Assembly: GCA_002295925.1 (NCBI GenBank)
Contig: DBGO01000008.1
Location: forward strand, 17,763 to 81,762
Direction of reading: 5' to 3'
Length of the DNA stretch: 64,000 nt
Origin: Flavobacteriales bacterium UBA852
GTDB lineage: Bacteria; Bacteroidota; Bacteroidia; Flavobacteriales_E; Vicingaceae
The first letter of the stretch is position 1. Every line of letters begins with the position of its first letter. Of the stretch, positions 17,914 through 26,396 are shown one piece after another. Both the position numbers and the translations under genes were made by a program. The notes beneath the pieces are model-generated. The model had not been told where the DNA came from and ran no database searches. It saw only the letters and a list, made by a program, of their open reading frames with translations.

Positions 17914-18918
17914 ATGATAAAAAAAATACTCATATCATTTCTGACACTTTTGTTATTGAATTGGATACTATTACCTCGTCCAACGGCATTATCCTGGGGA
18001 TTTTACGGACATAAAAAAATAAATCGCTTAGCCGTATTTACCTTACCCGAGCAAATTTTACCATTTTACAAATCGCATATTGAGTTTATTACTGAGCATG
18101 CCGTTGACCCCGATAAAAGACGTTATGCCGTAGAAGGTGAAGCCGCACATCATTATATTGATATTGACCATTATGGTGATTTGAAAAAAGGCGAAAATCC
18201 ATTTGAAATTGTTCCCAAAACATGGAAAGATGCAGTACAAAAATTTACAGAAGATACACTTTTGGAATATGGCATTGTTCCGTGGTGGATACCCAAAGTT
18301 TATTACCGCTTGGTAAAAGCTTTTGAAGAAAAAAATATCGATAAAATATTACGTTATTCGGCAGATATAGGACACTACATTGGCGATGCTCATGTGCCGT
18401 TGCATACCACCGAAAATTATAACGGACAATTAACCGGTCAAAAAGGAATCCACGGATTGTGGGAATCAAGATTACCCGAATTATTTGCCGATAATTATGA
18501 TTTTTGGACCGGAAAAGCCACTTACCGTAAAAATATACTTAACGAAGCTTGGGATGCGGTTTACGGCAGTCATATGGCAATGGATTCGGTATTGACAATA
18601 GAACGTGAACTAACCGAAGAATTTCCTACAGATAAGAAATTCACTTACGAAACACGAGGAAGAGTTTTGGTAAAAACGTATTCTAAAGAATTTGCTGATG
18701 CTTATCATCAACGATTAAACGGAATGGTTGAACGCAGAATGCGAAGAGCGATTATTACGGTGGGTTCAATTTGGTATTCGGCGTGGGTAAAAGCAGGAAT
18801 GCCACAATTAAAAGAATTGGAAAATGCAACCCCTTCCAAAGAGTTGCTCGAAGAAGAAAAACAGCTCGATAATGCTTTTAGTTCAGGAAAAATTAAAGGC
18901 AGAGAACACGAAGAATAA
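17914..18918 (+). CDS. Secreted Zn-dependent phospholipase C / S1-P1 nuclease-like protein
   Basis: The 334-aa protein has a hydrophobic N-terminal signal (about 1-26). The motif SWGFYGHKKINRLAVFTLP then follows, with Trp28 and His33 positioned to be zinc ligands after signal cleavage. Further ligands probably come from AAHHYIDIDHYGD and from HYIGDAHVPLHTTENYNGQ, and GIHGLWESRLPE is also typical. This three-zinc fold is shared by phospholipase C and S1/P1 nucleases, and the sequence alone does not settle the substrate. It is 2 nt after comB and converges on trpS with only 5 nt between. Confidence 0.85.
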   Translation: MIKKILISFLTLLLLNWILLPRPTALSWGFYGHKKINRLAVFTLPEQILPFYKSHIEFITEHAVDPDKRRYAVEGEAAHHYIDIDHYGDLKKGENPFEIVPKTWKDAVQKFTEDTLLEYGIVPWWIPKVYYRLVKAFEEKNIDKILRYSADIGHYIGDAHVPLHTTENYNGQLTGQKGIHGLWESRLPELFADNYDFWTGKATYRKNILNEAWDAVYGSHMAMDSVLTIERELTEEFPTDKKFTYETRGRVLVKTYSKEFADAYHQRLNGMVERRMRRAIITVGSIWYSAWVKAGMPQLKELENATPSKELLEEEKQLDNAFSSGKIKGREHEE

Positions 18919-18923
18919 ACGCT

Positions 18924-19898
18924 CTATTGATAGCCCACTCTTGCTCTGACTCTTTTCAATACTTCATTGGCAACTTTACTTGCTTTTTTTGCACCTTCTT
19001 CCAATTTTTCATCAATCAACGAAACATTATTCATGTATTCTTGGTATTTTTCACGCTCTTTGGCAAATGTATTTAAAATAGCATCGAGCAAATCCTTTTT
19101 GGCATGTCCCCAACCGTAACCGCCGGCTTCAAGTTTATGCTTCATTTCCAATGCTTTTGATTCATCTGCTATGCATTTATAAAGTTGATAAACAACAGAA
19201 TTTTCGGCATCTTTCGGTTCTTCCAAAGGTGTAGCGTCGGTAATTATTTTTTTATTGATAACTTTTTTCAATTCTTTTTCGGGTAAGAAAATATCAATAT
19301 AATTATCTTTTGATTTGCTCATTTTACCTCCGTCGGTTCCCGGAATATACATCGTGTTTTCCTGTACTTTTGCTTCGGGTAAAATAAACGTTTCGCCCAT
19401 TTTGTGATTAAAGCGTGCAGCAACATCGCGCGTAATTTCCAAATGTTGTAATTGGTCTTTTCCTACAGGAACATAATTGGCATCATATAATAAAATGTCG
19501 GCTGCCATCAACATGGGATAAGTGAAAAGTCCGGCATTTACGTCTTCCAAACGGTCGGCTTTATCTTTAAAAGAGTGCGCCAAAGTAAGGCGTTGATAAG
19601 GAAAAAAACAGCTCAAATACCACGCCAACTCGGTACATTGCGGCACATCACTCTGGCGGTAAAAAACCGTTTTGTCGGTGTCCAAACCAAAAGCCAACCA
19701 AGTAGCGGCTACACTGTATGTGTTTTTTCTCAATTCTTCACCATTTTTTATTTGCGTAAGCGAATGCATATCGGCAATAAACAAAAACGATTCGTTTTCG
19801 GGATTGTTAGCCATTTTTATTGCCGGAATTATTGCGCCCAATATATTGCCCAAATGAGGTGTGCCTGTACTTTGTATTCCTGTTAATATTCTTGCCAT
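18924..19898 (-). CDS. trpS: Tryptophanyl-tRNA synthetase
   Basis: The 324-aa class I synthetase charges tRNA-Trp. The HIGH-type motif appears as GTPHLGNILGA (about residues 12-22) and the KMSKS loop as GGKMSKSKDNYI near residue 195. Between them are MLMAADILLYDANYVPVGKD and the tryptophan pocket. Length is normal for the family. The start at 19898 lies 39 bp from the divergent plsC start, and a minus-strand -7 box ends just 4 nt upstream, so the transcript is predicted to be nearly leaderless. Confidence 0.98.
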   Translation of the reverse strand: MARILTGIQSTGTPHLGNILGAIIPAIKMANNPENESFLFIADMHSLTQIKNGEELRKNTYSVAATWLAFGLDTDKTVFYRQSDVPQCTELAWYLSCFFPYQRLTLAHSFKDKADRLEDVNAGLFTYPMLMAADILLYDANYVPVGKDQLQHLEITRDVAARFNHKMGETFILPEAKVQENTMYIPGTDGGKMSKSKDNYIDIFLPEKELKKVINKKIITDATPLEEPKDAENSVVYQLYKCIADESKALEMKHKLEAGGYGWGHAKKDLLDAILNTFAKEREKYQEYMNNVSLIDEKLEEGAKKASKVANEVLKRVRARVGYQ

Positions 19899-19902
19899 GC
19901 CT

Positions 19903-19910
19903 CAAAAGTA
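19903..19910 (-). promoter_or_regulatory. trpS -7 box (TACTTTTG)
   Basis: This is a perfect TAnnTTTG on the minus strand, 4 nt from the trpS start codon. The same 8-mer faces the other way at 19922-19929. I see no -33 TTTG at the right spacing. Confidence 0.55.
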
Positions 19911-19921
19911 CAAATTTTTCT

Positions 19922-19929
19922 TACTTTTG
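19922..19929 (+). promoter_or_regulatory. plsC -7 box (TACTTTTG)
   Basis: This is a perfect TAnnTTTG on the plus strand, 8 nt from the plsC start codon at 19938. It lies back-to-back with the trpS box, 11 nt apart, so the two polymerase footprints must overlap. Confidence 0.55.
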
Positions 19930-19937
19930 TTTCCCTA

Positions 19938-20672
19938 ATGAAAAAATTAACTTACATCCCCGTAACGCTGTACAAATTATACTTCTTTTTGGTATTCCTC
20001 ATTACCTTTTTACCCTTGTATCCGATATATTATTTTTGGTTGACAGATGAAAAACATTTCGACAAAGGATTTTGGCTGAGCAGATGGCATGCCCGAACGG
20101 TTCTTTTTCTTACTTTTATACGTTATGAAATAAAATACGAAGCACCGATAGATAAAAACAAAGTTTATATAATCACGCCCAATCACCAGTCCTATCTTGA
20201 TATTTTAATGCTTTATGTAATTATTCCCCATCGGTTTGTTTTTATGGCAAAAAAAGAATTGGGCAGTATTCCGTTGTTTAATATTTTCTTTAAAAAATTC
20301 AGCATTCTTGTAAACAGAAGAAATCCTGTTGAGGCAAAACAAGCCCTGAAAATTGCCGCTAAAAAAATTGATATGGGCGACAGTGTGGTTATTTTTCCCG
20401 AAGGTACAATACCTTACGATACACCTAAGTTGAAGCGATTTAAAAACGGCGCATTTAAATTGGCTATCGAAAAGCATGTGCCCATTTTACCCATAGTATT
20501 TTTAGATAATTATAAATTAATGGAAGACAAAGGCGTGTGGCAAAGTTTTGCCCGTCCGGGAAAGGCACACATTATTGTATTATCCGAAATTGATACGCAA
20601 AATTTAACTGATGAAGATTTAGTACCTTTGCGCGAGCAAGTTTACAATAGAATTAACAGACATTTACAATAA
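19938..20672 (+). CDS. plsC: 1-acyl-sn-glycerol-3-phosphate acyltransferase
   Basis: This 244-aa membrane enzyme acylates lysophosphatidic acid in phospholipid synthesis. An N-terminal hydrophobic segment (about 12-35) anchors it. Acyltransferase motif I is NHQSYLD (His-x4-Asp) near residue 86, followed by FVFMAKKELGSIPLFN and motif III FPEGT near residue 155. It is followed by gatC after 7 nt and the M32 carboxypeptidase after another 10 nt, suggesting one transcript of unrelated housekeeping functions. Confidence 0.93.
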   Translation: MKKLTYIPVTLYKLYFFLVFLITFLPLYPIYYFWLTDEKHFDKGFWLSRWHARTVLFLTFIRYEIKYEAPIDKNKVYIITPNHQSYLDILMLYVIIPHRFVFMAKKELGSIPLFNIFFKKFSILVNRRNPVEAKQALKIAAKKIDMGDSVVIFPEGTIPYDTPKLKRFKNGAFKLAIEKHVPILPIVFLDNYKLMEDKGVWQSFARPGKAHIIVLSEIDTQNLTDEDLVPLREQVYNRINRHLQ

Positions 20673-20679
20673 ACAAACT

Positions 20680-20970
20680 ATGAGTGTAGATATTAAAACA
20701 GTTGAACGCATTGCCGAATTGGCAAAATTGCAATTCAACAATGAAGCCAAAGAAAAAATTCAGGCAGATATGAATAAAATGCTTGATTTTGTGGGCAAGT
20801 TGAATGAATTGGATACCGAAGGTGTTGAGCCCTTAATTTACATGCTCGACGAACCACAGCGTTTGCGAAAAGATGAAGTGAATGGGCAAGTAACTCAGCA
20901 AGAAGCGCTTAAAAATGCGCCGGATAAAGATTCCGATTACATTAAAGTACCTAAAGTTATTAAACAATAA
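20680..20970 (+). CDS. gatC: Asp/Glu-tRNA(Asn/Gln) amidotransferase subunit C
   Basis: The 96-aa protein matches GatC: VERIAELAKLQFNNEAKEKI at the start, then MLDFVGKLNELDTEGVEPL and a C-terminal PDKDSDYIKVPKVI. GatC stabilises GatA in the complex that converts Glu-tRNA(Gln) or Asp-tRNA(Asn) to the amide. gatA and gatB are not in this window, so the complex is encoded in dispersed loci. It is 7 nt after plsC. Confidence 0.94.
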   Translation: MSVDIKTVERIAELAKLQFNNEAKEKIQADMNKMLDFVGKLNELDTEGVEPLIYMLDEPQRLRKDEVNGQVTQQEALKNAPDKDSDYIKVPKVIKQ

Positions 20971-20980
20971 ATAGTTTATT

Positions 20981-22474
20981 ATGCCGGAAAAATATTCACT
21001 ATACAAAGCCAAAATGCAACAATTGGCAGATATATCCCATGCCGCATCAGTCTTAAATTGGGACCAAGAAGTATATATGCCCTCAAAAGGCGCGCAATTC
21101 AGAGCACAACAATTATCTACGCTTGCAGGATTGCATCATCAATTTTTTGCTTCGGATGAATTGGGCGAAATTTTAAATGAACTGAATCAAGATGATTCTT
21201 TGACATTTGAACAAAAACGCAATGTTCAGCTTACGCTTAAAGATTATACCGACAATAAGAAATATACAACGGAATTTGTTCAAAAAATGAGCAAAACCGT
21301 TTCCGAGGCATTTATAGCTTGGCAAGAGGCGAAGCAAAAAGCAGATTTCACCATTTTCGCCCCAAAATTGAAAGAGTTGGTGAAATTAAAACGTGAAGAA
21401 TGTGAAATTTTAGGTTATACCAATCATCCCTATGATGCGTTGCTCGACCAATATGAACCGGGCATTACAGTTGCCGAATTGGATGAAATTTTTGAAGGCG
21501 TAAAAGAGCAATTAGTTCCTTTTGTGAAAGAAATATTTGCCGCCCCGCAAAATGATGAATCAGTAATGTTTCAACATTACGATAAAGACAAACAATGGCA
21601 ATTTTCGCTCGATTTGCTCAAAGATATGGGGTATGATTTTGATGCAGGCAGACAAGATATTTCTACGCATCCGTTTACAACTTCTTTCAGTCCGCAAGAT
21701 GTACGAGTAACCACTCGCGTAAATGAAAACGATTTGAGCGAAATTATTTGGAGCACCATTCACGAAGGCGGTCATGCGCTTTACGAACAAGGATTGTTGC
21801 CCGAATACTATGGATTACCTCAAGGTTCAGCGTGCTCGCTCGGTATTCACGAATCGCAATCAAGATTGTGGGAAAATAATGTGGGCAGAAGTTTGGCATA
21901 TTGGCAATATCAATTTGAAAAGTTGAAAAAATATTTTCCCGAACAACTCAAAAATTACACCGAAGAAGATTTTTACAAAGCGATGAATATTGTAAAACCA
22001 TCGTTAATTCGAACCAATGCCGATGAAGTAACTTATCATTTCCATATTTTAATTCGTTACGAAATTGAAAAAGAATTGATAGCTGGAAATTTTGAGGTAG
22101 ATGAATTGCCGGCTTTATGGAACAAAAAATACAGAGATTATTTAGGCATTGATGTGCCATCCGATGATAAAGGAGTATTGCAGGATATCCATTGGTCGCA
22201 CGGAAGTTTTGGTTATTTTCCTACCTATTCAATCGGCAGTTTTTATGCCGCACAATTTTTCCAGCAAGCAAATAAAGAAATTGAAGGATTGGAAAATATG
22301 ATTCAAAAAGGTGACACATCAAAGCTTTTGGAATGGTTGAGAGAAAAAATTCATAAACATGGCAGGATATTTGAAGCAAACCAACTGTGCGAAAAAGTAA
22401 CCGGAGAAAAATTAAACTTCAGTTATTTTATGGATTATGCACAAAAAAAATACCGTTCGCTTTATAACTTGTAA
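20981..22474 (+). CDS. M32 family metallocarboxypeptidase (thermostable carboxypeptidase 1-like)
   Basis: This 497-aa cytosolic Zn-carboxypeptidase belongs to family M32 (Taq type). The zinc motif HEGGH is at about residues 260-264, with the following helix ALYEQGL. The conserved ESQSRLWENNVGRS (third ligand Glu) and IRTNADEVTYHFHILIRYE are present, as is the C-terminal GSFYAAQFFQQ segment. The N-terminus ADISHAASVLNWDQEVYMP is typical. Length matches the family. It probably trims oligopeptides from their C-termini. It lies 10 nt after gatC. Confidence 0.96.
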   Translation: MPEKYSLYKAKMQQLADISHAASVLNWDQEVYMPSKGAQFRAQQLSTLAGLHHQFFASDELGEILNELNQDDSLTFEQKRNVQLTLKDYTDNKKYTTEFVQKMSKTVSEAFIAWQEAKQKADFTIFAPKLKELVKLKREECEILGYTNHPYDALLDQYEPGITVAELDEIFEGVKEQLVPFVKEIFAAPQNDESVMFQHYDKDKQWQFSLDLLKDMGYDFDAGRQDISTHPFTTSFSPQDVRVTTRVNENDLSEIIWSTIHEGGHALYEQGLLPEYYGLPQGSACSLGIHESQSRLWENNVGRSLAYWQYQFEKLKKYFPEQLKNYTEEDFYKAMNIVKPSLIRTNADEVTYHFHILIRYEIEKELIAGNFEVDELPALWNKKYRDYLGIDVPSDDKGVLQDIHWSHGSFGYFPTYSIGSFYAAQFFQQANKEIEGLENMIQKGDTSKLLEWLREKIHKHGRIFEANQLCEKVTGEKLNFSYFMDYAQKKYRSLYNL

Positions 22475-22485
22475 AATTTATTATC

Positions 22486-22893
22486 ATGAAAACAAAACTT
22501 CTTTTAACAGCAATGGCAATATCCATAATCGGATTTTCTGCTTGTAAAAACAACGAAAAAGCAACTGCTGATTCTGCCCAAAATACACAAGAAATGAAAC
22601 AAAATAACACATACAGCTTGGTTGTATCTTTTATCAGCATCGGGCAAGGTGTAGATTCAAAAGCAATAGAACAATACGATGAATTTATTGCTCAATTCGA
22701 AAAAGACAATAAAGTGAAAATAAACCTTGAAAAAGTGCCTTGGGGCAGAGAAGGAGAGGTAGATTATTGCATTGATTTAAACGATTTGGATAAAAAAACA
22801 GCGCAGAAGTTTTTAACAAAATCGGAAGAATTGCTTTCCAATAATAATTTGATAAAAGTGGAAAAAAACGCCTCTTGTGTTCACAAAAGATAA
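22486..22893 (+). CDS. Small lipoprotein of unknown function
   Basis: The 135-aa protein has a lipoprotein signal ending IIGFSAC, with Cys20 the predicted lipidated residue. A linker rich in N, Q, A and T follows, then a small domain with alternating hydrophobic residues (YSLVVSFISIGQGVD, KVKINLEKVPWGREGEVDYC) that looks alpha/beta. I do not recognise the domain. Two Cys (in VDYC and NASC) could form a disulphide in the periplasm. It is 11 nt after the carboxypeptidase gene, so probably at the end of the same transcript. Confidence 0.75.
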   Translation: MKTKLLLTAMAISIIGFSACKNNEKATADSAQNTQEMKQNNTYSLVVSFISIGQGVDSKAIEQYDEFIAQFEKDNKVKINLEKVPWGREGEVDYCIDLNDLDKKTAQKFLTKSEELLSNNNLIKVEKNASCVHKR

Positions 22894-22927
22894 TGACGAA
22901 AAATCCACGATTTTATTAAAATAACGT

Positions 22928-22935
22928 TAATTTTG
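22928..22935 (+). promoter_or_regulatory. pckA -7 box (TAATTTTG)
   Basis: This is a perfect TAnnTTTG match, 36 nt upstream of the pckA start. No good -33 element is visible. Confidence 0.5.
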
Positions 22936-22971
22936 TTTTAACTAATATTAAGTTTAACCAAAACATTAATC

Positions 22972-24585
22972 ATGAATGAATTTGGAATTAAAAATCCAAA
23001 AGCAACCGTAGCAGATCACGGACTTAAAAATGTGGCAGCTGCCTATTGGAATTTAGAACCCGCAGAACTTTACGAAGAAACAATTTTACGAGGACAAGGG
23101 ATGATTGCCAGTTCCGGTGCATTAGCTGTTGATACCGGCGAGTTTACCGGTCGCTCTCCAAAAGATCGTTTTATTGTAGAAGATGACATCACCCGCGATG
23201 CAGTTTGGTGGGGCGATATAAATATCAAATTTCCGCAAGATAAATTCGAGTCATTGTATCAAAGAATGATGGCTTATTTGGAAGGGCGTGAAGTATTTGT
23301 TCGCGATTCGTATGTATGTTCTGACGAAAATTACCGCTTAAATGTTCGCTCAATTGTGGAGTATCCATGGTTGAGCATTTTTACTTATAATATGTTTTTA
23401 CGCTTATCGAAAGATGAGGTAAAAGACTTTACACCCGATTGGACAGTAATTTCTGCTCCCGGATTTTATGCCGACCCCGAGATTGACGGAACACGTCAAC
23501 ACAATTTTGCCATCCTAAACTTCTCCAAAAAAATGATATTGATTGGAGGAACGGGTTATACCGGCGAAATTAAAAAAGGAATTTTCTCGGCTTTAAACTT
23601 TATATTACCACATCAAAAAAATGTATTGTCGATGCACTGCTCGGCAAATGTGGGAAAAGCCGGTGATACTGCCGTATTTTTCGGATTGTCGGGAACAGGA
23701 AAAACAACTCTTTCTTCAGATCCTAACCGTAAATTAATCGGAGATGACGAGCACGGATGGTCGGATAATTCGGTTTTCAACTTCGAAGGCGGATGTTATG
23801 CTAAAACCATTGATTTATCCGAAGAAAATGAACCGCAAATTTATCACGCCATTAAATTTGGTGCGATGCTCGAAAATGTAGGATTTAAAGAAGATTCTAC
23901 CGAAGTGGATTTTACTGATGGTTCAAAAACCGAAAACACACGTGTTTCTTACCCGATTGATCATATTGATAATATTCAACCCGGATTAAAAGGGGATAAC
24001 CCCAAAAATATATTTTTCCTTACTGCCGATGCTTTTGGAGTATTACCTCCAATTTCGAAATTAACTCCCGGACAAGCTATGTACCAGTTTATTTCGGGAT
24101 ATACAGCAAAAGTAGCCGGAACAGAAGCCGGGATTACCGAGCCGCAAACAACTTTCTCAGCTTGCTTTGGAGCGCCGTTTATGCCATTGCATCCAACTAA
24201 ATATGCCGAAATGTTGGGCGAAAAAATGCAAAAGCATAATGTTAAAGTTTGGTTAATCAATACCGGATGGTCAGGCGGACCTTACGGCATTGGCTCGCGT
24301 ATAAAATTAAAATATACCCGTGCAATGATTACAGCGGCATTAGAAGGAAAACTGGAAAATGTAAATTACGAAACACATCCGGTATTCGGCTTGGCAATGC
24401 CAACTGAGTGCCCTGATGTTCCTTCGGAAATATTAAATCCTAAAAACACTTGGGAAGATAAAGCTGCTTACGATGCCAAAGCAAACGAATTGGCAGAAGC
24501 ATTCAACAAAAACTTTGAGCAATTTGCTGAATTTGCCAATGAAGAAATTATGAATGCTGCTCCTAAAGTAACGACAAACGCATAA
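22972..24585 (+). CDS. pckA: Phosphoenolpyruvate carboxykinase (ATP)
   Basis: This 537-aa ATP-dependent enzyme interconverts oxaloacetate and phosphoenolpyruvate. It has the kinase P-loop GLSGTGKTTLS at about residues 239-249, the upstream metal and substrate region LIGGTGYTGEIKKGIF and HCSANVG, DDEHGW after the P-loop, and NTGWSGGPYG near the C-terminus. In anaerobic Bacteroidota the enzyme often runs towards oxaloacetate on the succinate and propionate route, and the methylmalonyl-CoA mutase at 33-37 kb fits that, but direction cannot be read from sequence. It is monocistronic, with its own promoter and terminator. Confidence 0.98.
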   Translation: MNEFGIKNPKATVADHGLKNVAAAYWNLEPAELYEETILRGQGMIASSGALAVDTGEFTGRSPKDRFIVEDDITRDAVWWGDINIKFPQDKFESLYQRMMAYLEGREVFVRDSYVCSDENYRLNVRSIVEYPWLSIFTYNMFLRLSKDEVKDFTPDWTVISAPGFYADPEIDGTRQHNFAILNFSKKMILIGGTGYTGEIKKGIFSALNFILPHQKNVLSMHCSANVGKAGDTAVFFGLSGTGKTTLSSDPNRKLIGDDEHGWSDNSVFNFEGGCYAKTIDLSEENEPQIYHAIKFGAMLENVGFKEDSTEVDFTDGSKTENTRVSYPIDHIDNIQPGLKGDNPKNIFFLTADAFGVLPPISKLTPGQAMYQFISGYTAKVAGTEAGITEPQTTFSACFGAPFMPLHPTKYAEMLGEKMQKHNVKVWLINTGWSGGPYGIGSRIKLKYTRAMITAALEGKLENVNYETHPVFGLAMPTECPDVPSEILNPKNTWEDKAAYDAKANELAEAFNKNFEQFAEFANEEIMNAAPKVTTNA

Positions 24586-24610
24586 TTAATTTTCAGAACA
24601 GATAACTGTA

Positions 24611-24644
24611 AATAACCGTGCAAATTTGCACGGTTATTTTTTTT
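24611..24644 (+). terminator. pckA terminator
   Basis: A perfect palindrome, AATAACCGTGCAAA followed by its complement TTTGCACGGTTATT, occupies 24611-24638 and is followed by a T run. Confidence 0.93.
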
Positions 24645-24704
24645 GACGTAAATTGGCATAAGAATTGTATCTTATCTTATATAAATCTTAAAAATGTATC
24701 AATT

Positions 24705-25001
24705 ATGAAAAAATTATTCATCGCCGCATTGATTGTGTTGCCTTTATTATTGGCTCAATCGGCACAAGCTCAAACAGCACAAACCAAAGAAAAAAAATCT
24801 ACGCAAACTCCCGTTAAAAAAGCAGAAAAAGCCAAAATTCAAAAAGGTAAGCTAACAAAAGCCGAAGCAAAATCGGCAAGCAAGACTGAAACAAATTCAA
24901 AAGACGGTAATACCAAAGGCAAAAAACCGAACAGTAAAATAGCCATTCAAGAAGAAGGTGCAAATGTAAAGAAAGAAAAAGGAGTAGAAGACGTAGAGTA
25001 A
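24705..25001 (+). CDS. Small Lys-rich secreted protein
   Basis: This 98-aa protein begins with a clear signal peptide (MKKLFIAALIVLPLLLAQSA, cleavage near AQAQ). The mature part has about 20 Lys in 75 residues, with many A, T, S, E and N and no Cys or aromatic residues, so it is probably disordered and basic. I do not recognise it. The same frame is open further upstream, but those starts lie in the pckA terminator, and the signal peptide fixes ATG 24705. rsmE starts 2 nt later, so the two are probably co-transcribed. Confidence 0.75.
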   Translation: MKKLFIAALIVLPLLLAQSAQAQTAQTKEKKSTQTPVKKAEKAKIQKGKLTKAEAKSASKTETNSKDGNTKGKKPNSKIAIQEEGANVKKEKGVEDVE

Positions 25002-25003
25002 AA

Positions 25004-25726
25004 ATGCAACCAATATTTTATGATGCAGATTTAACTGCTCAACAAAATCAATTTATTTTAAAAGAACCGGAGTCTAAGCACGCCATTAAAGTGCTTAGAC
25101 TTTCTGTTAATGATACCCTTATACTGGTAAATGGTAAAGGATTGATAGCAAAAGCCAAAGTAATTGATGCACACCCCAAACGCTGTGCGGTTTTAATTAC
25201 CGATAAGCATGAAAATTACAATCCATTGCCTTATTACCTTCACGTAGCCGTTGCACCAACCAAAAATATCGACCGTATTGAATGGTTTGTAGAAAAAGCA
25301 ACAGAAGTGGGCATTTCGGAAATTTCTTTTTTATTATCCGATAATTCGGAGCGAAAAGTTGTGAAAATCGAACGATTGCAAAAAGTGGCTGTTGCTGCAA
25401 TGAAGCAATCGCAAAAAGCATTTTTGCCCAAAATAAATACCATTGAGAAATTTGATAAATTTGTTAATATCCATCAAAATTTTAAGCATAAATTTATTGC
25501 ACATTGTGCCGATGAAGAGAATAAAAACCAATGGGCAAAAATAATCCGTGAGAAAAGCGACAGTAAAGCTTTAATTTTAATTGGGCCCGAAGGCGATTTC
25601 TCGAAAAATGAAATTAACTTAGCGTTAGCATTGGGCTTTGAGCCTGTTGCATTGGGCAATTTTCGATTAAGAACAGAAACAGCCGCACTTTATGCAACAA
25701 TGATTTACAGTGCCAATAACTTGTAA
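25004..25726 (+). CDS. rsmE: 16S rRNA m3U1498 methyltransferase
   Basis: The 240-aa SPOUT (knotted) methyltransferase modifies U1498 of 16S rRNA in the 30S subunit. It has an N-terminal PUA-like domain (EPESKHAIKVLRLSVNDTLI) and the C-terminal SAM-binding knot with VEKATEVGISEISFL, IGPEGDFSKNEI and FRLRTETAALYATM. All signature motifs are intact and the length is normal. It follows the Lys-rich secreted protein by 2 nt and precedes DUF4159 by 5 nt. Confidence 0.96.
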   Translation: MQPIFYDADLTAQQNQFILKEPESKHAIKVLRLSVNDTLILVNGKGLIAKAKVIDAHPKRCAVLITDKHENYNPLPYYLHVAVAPTKNIDRIEWFVEKATEVGISEISFLLSDNSERKVVKIERLQKVAVAAMKQSQKAFLPKINTIEKFDKFVNIHQNFKHKFIAHCADEENKNQWAKIIREKSDSKALILIGPEGDFSKNEINLALALGFEPVALGNFRLRTETAALYATMIYSANNL

Positions 25727-25731
25727 ATTCT

Positions 25732-26391
25732 ATGAAAAAATACTTTTTGATATTGTTTATACTGACGATTGCTTTTATGACAAAAGCACAAGAATATCCG
25801 TATCAAATAGCATTGTTGAAATATAACGGCGGCGGCGACTGGTATGCCAATTTAGAAACATCATTGCCTAATTTAATATCTTTCTGCAACAAAAATCTGA
25901 AAACAAACATCAATCCCGAGCAAGCTATTGTTGAGGTGGGCAGCGAAGAAATTTTTAATTATCCGTTTGTGCATATGACCGGACACGGAAATGTGGTTTT
26001 TACAACCGAAGAAGCCGAAAATCTTAGAAATTATCTTATTTCGGGCGGGTTTTTACATATATCCGATAATTACGGTTTGAATGATTTTATCTGCAGGGAG
26101 ATGAAAAAAGTATTTCCCGAATTGGAATTTGTAGAATTGCCTTTCAATCATCCTATTTACCATCAAAAATATGATTTTGATAAAGGTTTGCCCAAAATTC
26201 ACGAACACGATAAAAAACCGCCGCAAGGATTTGCGCTTATTTACGAAGGGAGAGTAGTCGTGTTTTTCGATTATGAATGTGATTTGGGTGATGGTTGGGA
26301 ATCGCCCGAGGTGCACAACGACCCCGAAGAAAAACATCTTGAAGCCCTGAAAATGGGTGCCAATCTTATTCAATTTGCTTTTAGTTTTTAA
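25732..26391 (+). CDS. DUF4159 domain protein, secreted
   Basis: The 219-aa protein has a signal peptide (about 1-19, ending MTKAQ). The DUF4159 domain follows, with KYNGGGDWYANLETSLPNLI, FVHMTGHGNVVFTTEEAENL, ISGGFLHISDNYG and PFNHPIYHQKYDF. The DUF4159 fold resembles a glutamine amidotransferase-like Rossmann domain, but catalytic residues are not evident and function is unknown. It is 5 nt after rsmE and 5 nt before the methyltransferase gene, forming a compact operon. Confidence 0.88.
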   Translation: MKKYFLILFILTIAFMTKAQEYPYQIALLKYNGGGDWYANLETSLPNLISFCNKNLKTNINPEQAIVEVGSEEIFNYPFVHMTGHGNVVFTTEEAENLRNYLISGGFLHISDNYGLNDFICREMKKVFPELEFVELPFNHPIYHQKYDFDKGLPKIHEHDKKPPQGFALIYEGRVVVFFDYECDLGDGWESPEVHNDPEEKHLEALKMGANLIQFAFSF

Positions 26392-26396
26392 AATAT

